Shown here: positions 11,749 through 25,600 of the stretch, piece after piece | Layout: each line of letters begins with the position of its first letter | Position numbering within the stretch: position 1 is the stretch's first letter | Origin: Hevea brasiliensis | Taxonomy: Eukaryota > Streptophyta > Magnoliopsida > Malpighiales > Euphorbiaceae | Reading direction: 5' to 3' | Assembly: GCF_030052815.1 (NCBI RefSeq) | Contig: NC_079499.1 | Span: 69,331,760 to 69,395,759, forward strand | Length of the DNA: 64,000 nucleotides | Position numbers and translations under genes: made by a program | Notes under the pieces: generated by a model | What the model was told of the DNA's origin: nothing | Seen by the model: the letters and a program-made list of their open reading frames with translations, nothing else | Database searches by the model: none

Positions 11749-12315
11749 TGTTGTTATGAAAAAATAAAACATACAAACTGCTGCCTCCCATTGTGTTCCG
11801 CCACCCTTGAGACTCACATTCTCTCTTCCTCTTCATCTCTCATCTATTCCAAGAGATTAGCAAACAATCTCTTGAATTAAAAATACTAGAAATCGTTTCT
11901 AGTGTCCTATTTACATCTTTAATCTCCTAAAAGGCAGAACTTGATTTTCTAAATAATAGAAAAAGCTTTAGAAGCTGTTTAAGGATTGCCATAGATGTTC
12001 TTGGTGTGGACAAGCTAGAGGGACAACATATGGTGTCCTGAAGACGAATCTTAAAGGCGCAAATACACTGCAGTGCATCAAAAGGTTAGTGTGTTTGTTC
12101 TTGATTTAATCTAGGGTTCTAAAATTAATCTGATTAATTCTAAAATCTTAAATGGCAAATACAGATCCAAAAACATATTAAAAGTGTTTTAATATGTTGT
12201 TTATCATTGAAATCAAATAGATAAGAATAAATCTTGCATGAAGCATGTGACCCTAGGTGAAAATTTTTGAATTCAATGGTATAAACTTGTGTTTTTTCAC
12301 GCTTTCGCTCCTTCA

Positions 12316-14422
12316 AAAATATCACTGAAATTCACATTTTTTTGGGTTTAGCTGGATACTACTGCCGATTTGTGAAAGGGTTCTCCATGTTGGCATCTTT
12401 ATTGACTAAGCTACTTCGAAAAGATGTGAAATTTCAATGGACGGATAAATGCCAATAGAGTTTTGATGAGTTGAAGAAATGTTTGACTGAAGCTCTAGTC
12501 CTTACTTTACCTACCCTGGGTAAAGAATACACAGTTTACAGCGATGCTTCTCATAATGGGTTAGGCTGTGTACTGATGCAAGAGCGGAATGTCATTGCCT
12601 ATGCATCATGCCAGCTGAAACCGCATGAGAGGAACCATCCAACATATGACTTAAAGCTAGCAACTATTGTGTTCGCTCTTAAGATCTGGAAACACTATTT
12701 GTATGGGGAGAAGTACTACATCTACATAGATCATAAGAGTTTGAAATATCTGAGCACTCAGAAGAAGTTGAATTTGAGACAGAGGAGATGGTTAGAGTTG
12801 ATAAAAGACTATGATTGTCTGATAGACTATCAGTCAGGGAAAGCTGATGTGGTGGCTGACACCTTAAGTCGTAAGACTATGGAAAATCTATGGGTTTCTC
12901 CTTTGTCTATAGTATATGAGTTGAGAGTATTGCATGTCAACTTAGAGATTAATGATGAGGGGCAGACAGCAGTTACATGGCATGTACAGCCAGTGCTGAT
13001 TGATCATATTAGAATGGTTGCACAGAATGATGAGAAATATCAGAAGCAATTAGAAGAAGTCCGGCAGGATAAGAAATTTGAGTTCTCGGTGAGAGATGAT
13101 AGCCTATTACTACACCAAGGCAGAATGTGCGTTCCTAATAACGTTGACTTGAGACAGATCATTTTGAAGGAATCACATGAGTCTCCTTTTACTATGCACC
13201 CTGGTGGCACAAAAATGTATAGAGGGCTGTAAGAGCACTACTGGTGGATGGGTATGAAAAGAGATGTAGTAGAATTTGTTTCCAAATGCCTAACTTATCA
13301 GCAAGTAAAGGTAGAGCATCAAGTACCAGCTAGTTTGTTACATCTATTACCAGTACCAGAATGGAAATGGAAGAGAATAACTATGGATTTTATGATGGGA
13401 CTTCTGAGGACACAGAAGAGTCATGATGCGGTATGGGTTATAGTTGACAGACTGACCAAGTCTGCTCATTTTCTGCCAGTATGGATGGACTATAGCCTGG
13501 AAAGATTGGCCAAATTGTATATAGATGAGATTGTGGGACTGCATGGAGTGTTAGTATCCATCGTATCAGACAGAGATCCTAGGTTCACTTCTAGATTCTG
13601 GGGTAGTTTTCAGAGAGCCCTAGGAACTAGATTGAACTTCAGCACGACATTCCACCCACAGATAGATGGCTAGTCTTAGAGAGTAATTCAGATCTTAGAG
13701 GACATGCTACGGGCTTGTGTAATTGAGTTTAAGGGTAGTTGGGACACACACTTGCCTTTGATTGAGTTTGTTTATAATAACAGCTACCAATCAAGCATTG
13801 GGATGCCTCCATATGAAGCTTTATATGACAGGAAGTACAAAACTCCCCTGTGTTAGGATGACGTGGGTGAAAGAAAGATGATTGGGCCAGAAATTGTTCA
13901 GCAGACTAAAGAGAAAATCATATTGGTTAGAGACTCAAAGCTGCATCAGATCGTTAGAAGTCCTATATTGATCGGAAGAAAAGGGATATTGAATATGCAG
14001 TGGGTGACAAAGTATTCCTCAAGGTTTTCCCTTAGAAGAAAATTATGAGATTTGGCAGAAAGGGGAAACTAAGTCCTGATTTTATTAGGCCATATGAGGT
14101 TCTGGAAAGAGTGGGTCCTTTGGCATATCATTTGGCACTATCTCCAGAGTTGGAGAAGATACATAATGTCTTCCATGTATTGATGTTGAGGAGGTATAGA
14201 TCTGACCCATCTCATGTACTGCCAGTGATGGAAATTGAAGTAAATCCAGACCTTACATATGAGGAAGAACCCATAGAGATTCTGGCTTATGAGGTGAAGC
14301 AGCTACGGAACAAGTAGATGCTGTTAGTGAAAGTGCCGTGGAACCATCATTCAGGCCAGGAGGCTACTTGGGAACAAGAGGAGGACATGAGGAGACAACA
14401 CCCACAGCTGTTCAGAGATTGA
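12316..14422 (+). pseudogene. Element A gypsy pol remnant: RT end, RNase H, integrase, chromodomain-like tail
   Basis: The remnant starts in the last part of the RT ([13 protein letters not shown]) where the copia element inserted. RNase H follows ([30 protein letters not shown]), then the integrase zinc-binding region ([21 protein letters not shown], where the second Cys is Tyr), and the integrase core (ITMDFMMGL, VSIVSDRDPRF). The end has YEVLERVGPLAYHLALSPEL, NVFHVLMLRRY and the EATWE tail typical of Tekay/Del chromoviruses. Stops occur at 12456-12458 (TAG), 13230-13232 (TAA), 13671-13673, 13677-13679 (TAG), about 13855 (TAG) and 14315-14317 (TAG), with a frameshift near 13940. The normal stop is TGA at 14420-14422. 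Gag, protease and most of RT are absent from the window. Confidence 0.93.
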
Positions 14423-14455
14423 TACTAGGTAAAATTTCGAGATGAAATTTATTTT

Positions 14456-14469
14456 AAGGGGGAGAGAAT
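14456..14469 (+). other. Element A polypurine tract
   Basis: AAGGGGGAGAGAATT stands directly before the LTR start TGTAACACCCC at 14470. Elements B and H have the same tract on the other strand. Confidence 0.88.
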
Positions 14470-16543
14470 TGTAACACCCCTATTTGCATAGCCTAGTATA
14501 TTTTACTATTCCGGTGATCGGTATCAGTCTAGACAATTAAGGGGATTAGAATCACATCTAAGACACCTAGATAAGCCCTGAATGCAAAAAATTAGTAATT
14601 GCCAAATAGTTAAGTATAAAGAAGAAAAACAAAGTATAAAAAGCTAAATGAGCCGGGAGTCACAGCGATGGGTGACCTTCTCGAGAAATGACTGCGAGGT
14701 CAGTCTTAACTCAAATGTTGAACCGAAAAATGTGATGTCGAGGTCCTTAGGACTATTGTGAACACAGTGGAAAAGAGAAAATCACGAAAAAGAGTTGTTA
14801 AGCAGGTCAAATAATTAGGTCAGGGATCCGGAAGAAATATCAAATGAGCGGACAATTCCTCTAGTGTTTGGAGCCCAATCGTTATAAGACTGGTAAGGGC
14901 CAAATTGGTCAATTCACCCTTAGAGGTGACTCTTGGCCTAAATGTCCATTAAAATATAGAAAATTAAAATTATGAAAAATAAATTAAAAGTGAAGAGGTG
15001 TATGGAAGGAAAGGAAAATGAAAAAAAAAAGGAATTTAAATTAAAAGAATTATGACATCATGCGTGTGTAAGCATTGCACAATAAAACTTATAATTTAAA
15101 TTTTTGAAAAGTGAGAATAATTACTTACAAAAGTGACCAATTAAAAGAAAAAAAAATTAAATTCACTTCTTCTTCCTAAAGTTGCCGTCCAGCTCTCTCT
15201 CCTCTCTCTCTCTCTCATCATTCTTCCACCATTGTTAACAATGAAAATCTTGAAGTTTTTGAGTTTCTCTCCATAAATCACCTACATACCAAAGTAAAAC
15301 CTTATTATTTAGCTTTGATAAAAAGATTGAGAAGAAGAATTTCAAGGGAGAGTGAAAGATTTGAAGATTGGAAGGGAACTTGAAAGAGGTAAGTGCATTT
15401 CAAGCCATTCTACATATTTAATCCTTGAATTTAAGTTCAATTAGGGGAAATTGATATGGGAAATCATGAAAACATGCATGAATCTTGAAGAGGGAGATTT
15501 TGCTAGCTAAAGGGGATTAGGGTTTTGATGTGTTTTAAATGAATTGGACATGAATTCTTAGTTAAATGATGTTATATATATATGGGGTAGTAAGTTTGCA
15601 TGGAATTGTATGAGTTTGAAAGATGGAAAAATTTAGGGTTTATGGAAATTAGGGTTTTGGGTGAAATGTTGACTAATTGGGGTTATTATGCCTAATTGTG
15701 GTCATTTGGTGAAATTGAGTTAAGAATTAACATGAATTAATGAATGAAATTGGGAGAAGTAATGATGGTAGAGTTGCTGGATTCTGGATAGCCAGAGTCC
15801 TGTCCACTTAGGTCATAAGTTGAAATGTATGGCTTAAATTGGTGTGAGGCTAATTGGGGATGAAAATTAAGACCCAAAGCCACAATTTTCATGTAGAGAT
15901 CTTGCCCTAAAACTGACCCTAAGTTGGTCTAAATTTAGATTGAATCCGAATTAGGTACCCTGCCACTAGATAGAATTGACCAAATAAATAGTACATATTC
16001 AAATGATCATAAATTGGTGTAGAAAAGTCTAAATAACCTGATTTTTGAACCATTGAAAAGGTTGGATATAGTAGAACAACTTTCATGAAGAATACAAATC
16101 CAAATTCTAATAATAACATATTCAAATTATTAACCAAATTTGACCTATCAAAACTGCTAGAACCAAGAATTTGCCCAGAATTTTGGACAATAACCAATCC
16201 GGCCAGCCATGGTAAAAATGGCATAACTTGAACTACAAAACTCCAAATGGAGTGATTCAAATGGAGAATTAAAGTAGACACATTAAGGAACAACTTTGAT
16301 GAAGGATGTTTAGCTAGATTTCTACTGTAGATTGGTCCAATGGAATAGTAAACATAGGTGACCAAATCTGAAAATTTGGAAATCTCTTAGGAAGCCTTGA
16401 ATTGCAATTGGCAATCAATGCCAACAAAATTGTGACCCAAAATGTGGTATAACCATGAGTTTAGAAATGGTATACCTATTATGTATGAAAAAGTCAATAT
16501 TTTACATAACTAGTCAAATGAATAGTAACCCCATAACCATAAA
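14470..16543 (+). mobile_element. Element A 3' LTR ('C'), fragment 1
   Basis: Starts TGTAACACCCCTATTTGC right after the polypurine tract, which identifies it as the 3' LTR. It carries the conserved CAGCGATGGGTGACC block (about 14665), a TGACATCA motif near 15054, a CT-rich run at about 15188-15215, a donor-like GAGGTAAGTGC near 15388, and ~191-base units between about 15800 and 16330. It stops at 16543, where solo LTR D inserted (TSD ATAAA, 16539-16543 and 39964-39968), and resumes at 39969. The open frame on the other strand at 15919-16365 has no recognisable domain and lies in the repeat array. Confidence 0.9.
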
Positions 16544-18404
16544 TGTAACACCCCTATATTTATTAGTTCCGTACATTCCACTGTTCTGGTGACCAATGTC
16601 TGCCGGGACAGTTGGGATGTGTAAAACTATATTTAAGTCACCTAGAAAAGCCACAAACAAAAATTAATAATAAGTACATGAAGGTAAAATAGGAATCAAG
16701 AAAACAAGGCATAATTGGTTAAATGAGCCGAGGACACAGCGATGGGTGATCGAACCGGGAAGTGACTGCGAGGTCAGTCGCTGCCCTATTTTCGAATGGG
16801 ACCCTATAGCACCCCAAGCCTAGGGATAATTTCAAAGTTAGTGGAAATGTAAAAACAATAGAAATGAATTGAGAACAAGTTCAAATAATTAGATCAGAGT
16901 TCAGGAACCAATCTAGCGTTATTGGTAAAACGGATCAGACCGGTAAGGGGAAATTTAGTCTATTCACCCTTAGAGGTGACTCTTGGCCTAAATGTCCAAT
17001 AAAATATAGGAAATTAAAATTATGAAAGATAGATTTAAATTGAAGAGGTGAAAAGAAAGGGAAATGAAAATTCAAAAAGTAAAATATTATGACATCATGG
17101 ATGACACAATAAAAAATTTTATTTAATTAAATTAATTTAGGATAATTACAAAAGGAGATAATTACAAAATTAAAAATCAAATTTTGGTCTTCTTTCTTCT
17201 CTCCTTTGCCATCCCTTCCCTCTCCTTTCTCTCACCATTTTCTCGCAATCCTCCATTAAAACATCATTGTGAGCTTTTGAAACCCTATTTTATCCCCTAA
17301 TTTTCCCTACAAAAGTGATGGAAAACTTTTAATTAAGCTTCAAAGAGAAGTTTAGAAGAAGTAATTTAGAGGAAACTTGAAGAGAATTGGAGTTGCAAAG
17401 GTTCACCAAAGAGGTTAGTAAGGATTCTTCCAATTTTCTCTTTATAATTATGATTAGACACTTAAACTAAGTTAGGATTTGTTGAAAATTGAAACAAAAA
17501 TTCATGTATAGGAGCCTTAGGGAATTCGACCAACCTTATGGGATTAGGGCTTGATGGTAGTTAATGGAATTGAATGTGTAATTCAAGCTTGATTGAGTAT
17601 GTAAATGTGTTTTATATACTTTGATTTCATGAATTGTAGCAATTGGAAGATTGGGGAAAATTTGGGGATTTTTTTGAATTGATGCACAATTAACATAATT
17701 GATGCTTAAATAGGTTAATTAGTGTGTTTATGAGTGTGGTTGAACGCATGGAATGAATTGAAGTGTGAATGTGGTAATGTCTAATTCTGGACAGTTTGAT
17801 CTTGGTCCACTCCAATATCTATAACTGAAATTCTGTTACTCCGCTTAGTGTAAGGCCAATTGGAGATGAAAATTAAGACCGAAAGCAACAATTTTTATGC
17901 AGAAACCTTGCCCTAAAACTGATCACAAGTTAGTGTAAAATTTGGTTAAATCCGGATTAGGTACCCTACCACTGGACAAAACTGATCATATGAACAGTAT
18001 ATGTTCAAATGGTCATAACTTGGTGTAGAAAGGTCCAAATGACCTGATTGTTATACCATTGGAAATCTTAGACATAGGAGAACAAGTTTCATGAAGAACA
18101 CAAGCCCAAATTCTGACCATAACCTAGTCAAATTGCTAACCAAAGTTAGCTCCCCAAATCTATCAGAACCTAATGTGCCTGGATTTTCTGGGTTTTGACC
18201 AATTAGGCCAACCTTAGTGAAAATAGCATAACTTGTGCTACAAAACTCTAAATGGAGTAATTCAAAAAGGGAATTAAAGCTAAGACATTAAGGAACAACT
18301 TTGATGAAAAAAAGTTGGCCAAATTTCTACTGTAGATAGGTCCAATGGAACAGTAAATCCAAGTGACCAAAACTGAAATTTTGGAATTTCTGTTAGAGAG
18401 TTTT
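16544..18404 (+). mobile_element. Solo gypsy LTR 'D', fragment 1
   Basis: Begins TGTAACACCCCTATATTT and runs to the insertion site of element B at 18404. It continues at 38502-39963 and ends GGTAATGTGCGACA. TSD ATAAA on both sides proves the two pieces are one insertion, about 3.3 kb once element B is removed. It shows the usual landmarks: CAGCGATGGGTGATC near 16739, TGACATCA at about 17092, donor-like GAGGTTAGT near 17410 and ~191-base units at about 17820-18340. No internal region is present. Confidence 0.9.
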
Positions 18405-21400
18405 TGTCACACCTTACCCCTCTGTAAGGTATAACAGGATCCCGTAGAATACCTAATAAACTATCGCACTTCATCTACCGATAACTCATTAAGCACCCTA
18501 CAAGGGATTTTAAAACAATTTTCTTAGTTTTGGTAAGTGGTGAACATTTTCTAACAGGTAATTAAAACATTTAATTGAAATTAAAAACTAGTTAAAACTT
18601 TTCGCCTATTTTACTTTTCCGCAAATTTTATAAAAATTTTGACAAAGTTTTGTCTGTATTTTGAGAAACCAGTTCTTCAAATACCTGTAAAAAGCACTTC
18701 TAAAAATGTTTCTCAACCACTGCTTCAATTTCACAATCAAACTCAATCAATTTCAACAATTCCACAATCATTTCAATCAATTTCTCAAGTTCAAAATTCA
18801 ATAATCCTCAAAATACTAACAATACATTTCATTCAAATTAAATAAAATAGTTCCACTCATATTTTATTAGAGACAAAACAATTTATATATATAAATCATT
18901 ACAAAATTTACATCAAAGGAAATTCAAACTAAATTTTTTTATTACAAACTTCATACAAACTTTTGTACAAGCTGCTCAAGACCCATTCACATGTCCATAC
19001 ATTTATCTGCAATACATACATAAAAAAAATATTTACAATTAAGGTATAAATTATACCCGATGACTTTAAGCTGATAGCTCCTCACACCTCAGCAGCTCAG
19101 TTTGCTGCTCCTCTAGTCTCTGTATCTGCGACAGCAATAGAAGCTATCGCTGAGTACTAAGACTCAGTGGTGCACAACATATTAAAATAATCTTTATGCA
19201 AAATATAAATCACATTTATTCAAAAATTTGACTAAACATGAGCATTAAACGTAAAACATGAATTATGAGATTTTAATGCAAACCAAGTTCATTTCGAAGT
19301 ATCAAAACACATTTCATAAAACCCATAGTTAGATCATGCCATTCGAAATAAATAGAATCTCAATAGCCAGAGGCTAAAGAGAAATCACATCACATGGCTA
19401 GCTAGCTCAAATATATGGATATCCATTCACATCCTCTTCTACTGGCACACCTCAACACTTCTCCAGAGAAGGAATCAAAATTCGAAACTAATTACCCCCA
19501 CTAGTCATGCTAGTGAGGTGTTCAAATATATGGTCATGACACTGTGGTTTCAAAACTTATCTTAACAATTTGCTAAACGTTGTTATTTAAAATATACACA
19601 ATAACTTTCACAATCTAAATCAAACATCATAAGAATGCCATAATTCAATATTTCACATTATTCAAAACAGTATGCAGAATATAATTATAAAAAGTATACG
19701 TTGTGCACAAACCTCAAGCGAGTCGCCTCTTGGCTTTGACTCGGTTCCTCGGGTTATTTCCTGGTATTCTTTTCAACTGAAACACACAATTTTATAGTGT
19801 TTTAGTGCCATAACTTAGCATAAATCCAAAAATTAAATTTAACTTCACTTTTACCTAGCTCTAACGTGCTAAATTCGACGTTCTTGAAATTTTATGTTTC
19901 GGGTTACTATTCACTATACTATTCAAGTCAAATTGTTGACTTTCTAAGGCTTAATAGGTATGGGAACTCCAACTTCACCCACATACCACATTTTGGTCAC
20001 CAAACTTGTTAGTTTTGATCATTTTTTTAAAGCTTAGGTCTTTTAGGCAAAATTGCTAAATTTTCAGTTTTGGTGTCCCTAATTGTACTGTTTCATTGGT
20101 CAGTTTACTGTTGGAATTTGGCAAAACTTTCTTCATAGAAACTGTTTCTTATTATCTTAAGTTTATTCTCCTTTTTGAATCACTCCAATTGGAGTTTTGT
20201 AGCTCAATTTATAAGCAAATTACGTTTACTATTCATGCTGTAGAATTTTGTTCTGGCAGATTATTAATTCCAACTTCGTTCAGCAATTTGATCAAGTTAG
20301 GTCCATAATTTGATCTAACTTTCTTCATATGAAATGTTTTACTATCCTTAGGTTTTCATCGGTTCAACAATCACCTAAATCGGAGTTTTCTAGAGAGAGT
20401 TATAGCCATTGAAACATTACTGTTCAAATGGCAAATCTGCAGTCTGCAGATTCAGTGACCCAACTTGGCTCAATAATTTGATTGGGTTAATGGCATAATT
20501 TGGGTTGGTGTTCTTCATGAAAGTTTTAGTTCTATATCTCATCTAACCACTGGTAAAATTTCAGGTCATTTTGACCTGCTTAGCTCGCGTTATGACCAAA
20601 TGAACAAATACTGTTCATTTGGTCAGGTTGTGCAGGGCAGCCTGTGATTTCTCAACTTCGGTCACTTTGTTCACTAGGTTTCAGTCACTTTTTGGGCAGA
20701 CTTCCTAAATGAAAATTGTGTCATTTAGTGCCTATTTTCATCCCCAATTGGTCCCATATCCATTGGACTTGTAAAATTTCATTTTTGGTCTCTCAAAGGA
20801 AATTTTGGTCATGCTGCCAGCACATGACCTTATCCAATCCGAATTGGCTTTTATTTCCAACACTTCTAACACACCTCATTTGGTCACAAATGACAATTTT
20901 TTACTTCACATTAGGTCAAAGACACCATTTACAAGTTTTTCACATTTTTGGTCTCTAAACCCTAATGTCCAAACCCTAATTCACTAACCTCATGCATTTA
21001 CTTGATTTCATGCCTCTAACCATAGTCATTCAAATAACTAAGGTTTATATATCCAATTAAATCCATCAAACCATGCAAATATACTCCCATATACATGCTG
21101 ACTGAAAATCATTCATGGTCCCTCAACAAATTTTTATTTCATTTTAAGCATTTTTCTAAGTTAACTAACTTATAAACACAAGTAATAAACTCATTTGCAA
21201 CTTAAATCACTAACCTTTGTGTAGCAACTTCTTACTCCCATTTTCTCCAATTTTCTTTCTTCTTTTCTTCTTTCTTTGATAACCAATCTTCTTCTCAAGT
21301 TGCCTAGACAAGCTTTAACTATGGTGGCTTACTTTTCTTTGGTGAAATCTTATAATATGCAAGCTCAAAATTGAGCTTTAATGGAGGTTTTGGTGTGGGA

Positions 21401-22086
21401 GAGCGAGAGTGACGTTTTTGAAGAAGACTTTTGTGTGTTTTATTTTCTTTTTCTTTTATGTCTTAAGAAGACCAAAAATCAATTTAAGTAAGTTTATTAA
21501 TTATATTCTTTATGGCATCATGCATGATGTCATGCATGATGTCATCTCCCTACACCTTTTTCATTTTCTCTTTTTTTTATTAGTTCTTTAATTTAATTCT
21601 CGATTACGAAATTTTCTTTTCTCTGATTTTATTTGACAATTACGTAAGGAGTCAGCTCTCGGGGTCAATTGACCAAATTGCCCCTCACCGGTTCTTCCCG
21701 GTTTGCAATTAATTTAATATTTCTTTCGGCTCCCTGACCTAATTATTTGACTGGCTTAATAGTTCTTTTTCATGATTTTCTCTTTTCCACTGTGTTCATA
21801 AGGGTTCTAAGGACTGCGGCGTCACATTTTACGGTTCGAAATTTGAGTTTAAAATGACTTCGCAGTCATTCTCGAGAAGGTCACCCATCGTTGTGACTCT
21901 CGGCTCGTTTAACTTCTTATGTTCTATTTTTCTTGTTTATACTTAACTAATTGGAAATTACTAATTATTTACGTTTATGGCTTCTCTAGTTGTCTTAAGT
22001 GTGGTTCTAATCCCCTTAATTGTCCAGACAGACACCGGTCACCGGAATAGTGAAATATACCAGGCTATACAAATAGGGGTGTTATA
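18405..22086 (-). mobile_element. Element B 3' LTR
   Basis: 3682 bases, on the minus strand starting TGTAACACCCC-like (here TATAACACCCC: the C of the terminal GTTACA is changed to T) at 22086 and ending GGTAAGGTGTGACA at 18405. It adjoins the polypurine tract. It contains ATGACATCATGCATGA motifs near 21520, a donor-like GGTTAGT near 21212-21218, the ~191-base units at about 20090-20780, and the double hairpin at 19126-19174. It has no coding capacity. Confidence 0.93.
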
Positions 22087-22101
22087 ATTCTCTCCCCCTT
22101 A
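22087..22101 (-). other. Element B polypurine tract
   Basis: The minus strand reads TTAAGGGGGAGAGAAT directly before the 3' LTR, the same as in element A. Confidence 0.88.
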
Positions 22102-22132
22102 AATAAATTTCGTCTCGAAATTTTACCTGGTA

Positions 22133-25046
22133 TTAATCTCTAAAAAGCTGTGGGTGCTGTCTCCTCATGTCCTCCTCTCATTCCCAAGTAGCCTCCTGGC
22201 CCGAATGATGGTTCCATAGCACTTTTACCAACGGTATTTGCTTGTTCCATAGCTGCTTCACCTCAAATGCCAGAATCCCTACGGGTTCTTCTTCATATGT
22301 GAGGTCTGGATTCACTTCAATTTCCTCTACTGGTAGTACATGAGATGGGTCTGATCGATACCTCCTCAACATAGACACATGGAAGACATTATGTATCTTC
22401 TTTAACTCTGGAGGTAGTGCCAAAGGATATGCCAAAGGACCCACTCTTTCCAGAACCTCATATGGCCCAATGAAACGAGGACTCAATTTCCTCTTTCTAC
22501 CGAATCTCATAATTCTCTTCCAAGGAGAAACTTTGAGGAATACTTTCTCACCCACTGCATACTCAATATCCCTCCTTTTCAAATCAATGTAGGACTTCTG
22601 ACCGTCTGATGCAGTCTTAAGTCGATCTCTGATCACCCTGATCTTCTCCTCAGTCTGCTGAACAATTTCGGGTCTAATCATCTTTCTTTCACCCACGTCA
22701 TCCCAACACAATGGAGTTCTACATTTTCTGCCATACAAAGCTTCATATGGAGGCATCCCAATACTAGATTGGTAGCTGTTATTATAAGCAAACTCAATTA
22801 AAGGCAAGTGTGCATCCCAACTGCCCTCAAATTCAATTACACAAGCCTGTAGCATGTCCTCCAAGATCTGAATTATCCTCTCAGACTGGCCATCTGTGTG
22901 CGAGTGGAATGCAGTACTGAAGTTCAATCTAGTTCCTAAGGCTCTCTGAAGACTACCCCAGAATCTAGAAGTGAACCTAGGATCTCTGTCTGATATGATG
23001 GATACTGGCACTCCATGCAGTCTCACAATCTCATCAATGTACAACTTGGCCAATCTTTCTAAACTGTAGTCCATCTGAACTGGCAGAAAATGAGCAGATT
23101 TAGCCAGTCTGTCAACAATGATCCAAACTGCATCATGACTCTTCTGTGTCCTCGGAAGTCCCATCACAAAATCTATCGTTATTCTCTCCTATTTCCATTC
23201 TGGTACTGGTAGTGGATGTAACAACCCAGCGGGTACTTGATGCTCTGCCTTTACTTGTTGACAAGTTAGGCATTTGGATACAAACTCTGCCACATCCCTT
23301 TTCATACCCATCCACCAGTAATGCTCCTTTAGTCCCTATACATTTTTGTACCACCAGGGTGCATGTCAAAAGGAGACTCATGTGCTTCCTTCAAAATGAT
23401 CTGCTTCGAATTAACATCATTAGGAACACACATTCTACCCTGGTGTAGCAATAGACCATCATCTCTGATTGAGAATTCTGGTTTCTTGCCCTTTCAAACT
23501 TCTTCCATCGACACGATACTTGATCATTACGGCGACCATTCTAATCTGATCAATCAACACTGGCTGTACATGCCATGTAACTGCTGTCTGCCCATCATCA
23601 TTAATCTCTAAGCTGGTATATAATGATCTCAACTCATGTACCAAAGACAAAGAAGTAACTCGTAGACTTACCATAGTCTTGCGACTTAAGGTGTCAGCCA
23701 CAACATTAGCTTTCCCTGGCTGATAGTTTATCAGACAATCATAGTCTTTTATCAACTCTAACCATCTTCTCTGTCTCAAATTCAGCTCTTTCTGGGTGCC
23801 CAAATACTTTAAACTCTTATGATCTGTGTAAATGTAACACTTCTCTCCATACAAATAATGTCTCCAGATCTTAAGAGCAAACACAATAGCTGCAAGCTCC
23901 AAATCATGTGTTGGATAATTCCTCTCATGCGGTTTTAGCTGGCGTGATGCATAGGCAATGACATTTCGATCTTGCATCAATACACAGCCTAACCCATTGT
24001 GAGAAGCATCACTATATACTGTATATTCTTTACCCGGAGTAGGTAAAGTCAGGACTGGAGCTTCAGTCAAACATCTCTTCAATTCATCAAAACTCTATTG
24101 GCATTTGTCCGTCCACTGAAATTTCACATCTTTTCTAAGCAGCTTGGTCAATGGAGATGCCAACATGGAGAATCCCTTCACAAATCTACGATAGTATCCA
24201 GCTAAACCTAGAAAACTACGAATCTCTGTGACATTTCTGGGTGGTCTCCAATTAAGGACAGCTTCAATCTTACTTGGATCTACCTTAATGCCCTCTTTTG
24301 ATACTACATGCCCCAAAAAGGATATCTCCTTCAGCCAAAATTCACACTTCGACAATTTGGCATATAGCTGTTTCTCCCTCAAAGTTTGTAGTACAATCTA
24401 CAGATGTCTATCATGCTCTTCTGCATTCCTCGAATATACCAATATATCATCTATAAATACCACAACAAACTGGTCGAGGTATGGTCTGAAGATAGTGTTC
24501 ATCAGATCCATAAAAGCAGCCGAGCATTAGTTAACCCGAATGGCATAACTAGGAACTCATAATGGCCATAGCAGGTTCTGAAGGCAGTTTTAGGAATACT
24601 CTGCTCTTGTACTTTCAACTGATAATAACCTGATCTCAGGTCAATTTTGGGGAATACAGCTGCACCTCTCAACTGATCAAACAAGTCATCAATGCGGGGC
24701 AATGGATATCTATTCTTTATTGTCAACTTATTCAACTGTCGATAATCAATACACAAGCGGAGAGTGCCATCCTTCTTCTTAACAAACAACACTGGCGCTC
24801 CCCAAGGTGACACACTAGGGCGGATAAAGCCCTTGTCAAGCAATCCTTGCAATTGCACTTTCAACTCTTTCAATTCTTCTGGTGCCATTCTATATGGTGT
24901 TATGGAGATTGGGTCCACACCAGGCATAACATCAATCTCAAACTGCACCTCTCTTTCTGGAGGTAATCCTAGCAATTCATTAGGAAACACATCCGGAAAG
25001 TCACATACAGTAAGGATGTCCTTCAGTGCTGGACTCCCCACTTGGG
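22133..25046 (-). pseudogene. Element B pol: RT, RNase H, integrase, chromodomain-like tail
   Basis: The RT starts after the protease linker ([15 protein letters not shown]) and shows [40 protein letters not shown] and the catalytic FIDD (24446-24457). RNase H has [10 protein letters not shown] and ADTLSRK. The integrase core has SAHFLP and IISDRDPRF, then TDGQSER. The C-terminus has NVFHVSMLRRY, IPLVKVLWNHH and EATWE, the Tekay chromodomain-like end. Damage: a 1-base loss near 24520, TAG near 24400, TAG at 24095-24097, an indel near 23520, TAG near 23190, and TGA at 22178-22180 about 15 codons early. The original stop would be TAA at 22133-22135. The nonsense codon at 24095 is at the same place as the one in element A. 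Confidence 0.94.
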
Positions 25047-25600
25047 TGTAACACCCCTATTTGCATAGCCTGGTATGTTTCACTATTCCAGTGACCGGTG
25101 TTAGTACGGACAATTAAGGGGATTAGAACCACACTTAAGACAACTAGAGAAGCTATAAACACAAATAATTAGTAATGTCCAATTAGTTAAGTATAAACAA
25201 GAAAAATAGAACATAAGAAGTTAAACGAGCCGAGAGTCACAACGATGGGTGACCTGCTCGGGAACGACTGCGAAGCCATTTTAAACTCAAATTTCGAACC
25301 GTAAAAAGTGACGCTGCGGTCCTTAGGATCCTTATAGACACAGTGGAAAAGAGAAAATCATGAAAAAGATCTGTTAAGCCAGTCAAATAATTAGGTCAGG
25401 GAGCCGAAAGAAATGTGAAATTAATTACAAACCGGGATGAACCAGCGAGGGGCAATTTGGTCAATTGACCCCGAGAGCTGACTCCTGACCTAACTGTCAA
25501 ATAAAATCAGAGAAAAGAAAATTTCAAAATAAAAAATTAAATTAAAGAACTAATAGAAAAAAAAAGAAAAAAGAAGGAAAATGAAAAAGGTGTAGGGAAA

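Larger units (their letters stand above)
8820..12315 (+). mobile_element. Ty1/copia 3' LTR, split by a solo gypsy LTR
   Basis: The LTR begins TGTTAGTAGTATGCCC just after the polypurine tract and is interrupted at 9014 by the insertion ending at 10758. It resumes at 10764 and most likely ends at ...CGCTCCTTCA (12315), giving about 1.75 kb once the insert and TSD are removed. The right limit was set because gypsy RT sequence (compare AAATATCAC in element H) starts within the following few bases; AAAAT at 12316-12320 could be the TSD. The LTR holds a TATA box and four upstream direct repeats (11551-11748). The bases from 11749 to 12315 are leader-like and non-coding. Confidence 0.75.

Noticed and set aside
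15919..16365. A 148-codon open frame on the minus strand with hydrophobic stretches
   Set aside because: It lies in the ~191-base array of LTR C. Similar frames in other LTRs (20096, 26852, 36405) are opened and closed by random changes, and none has a recognisable domain.
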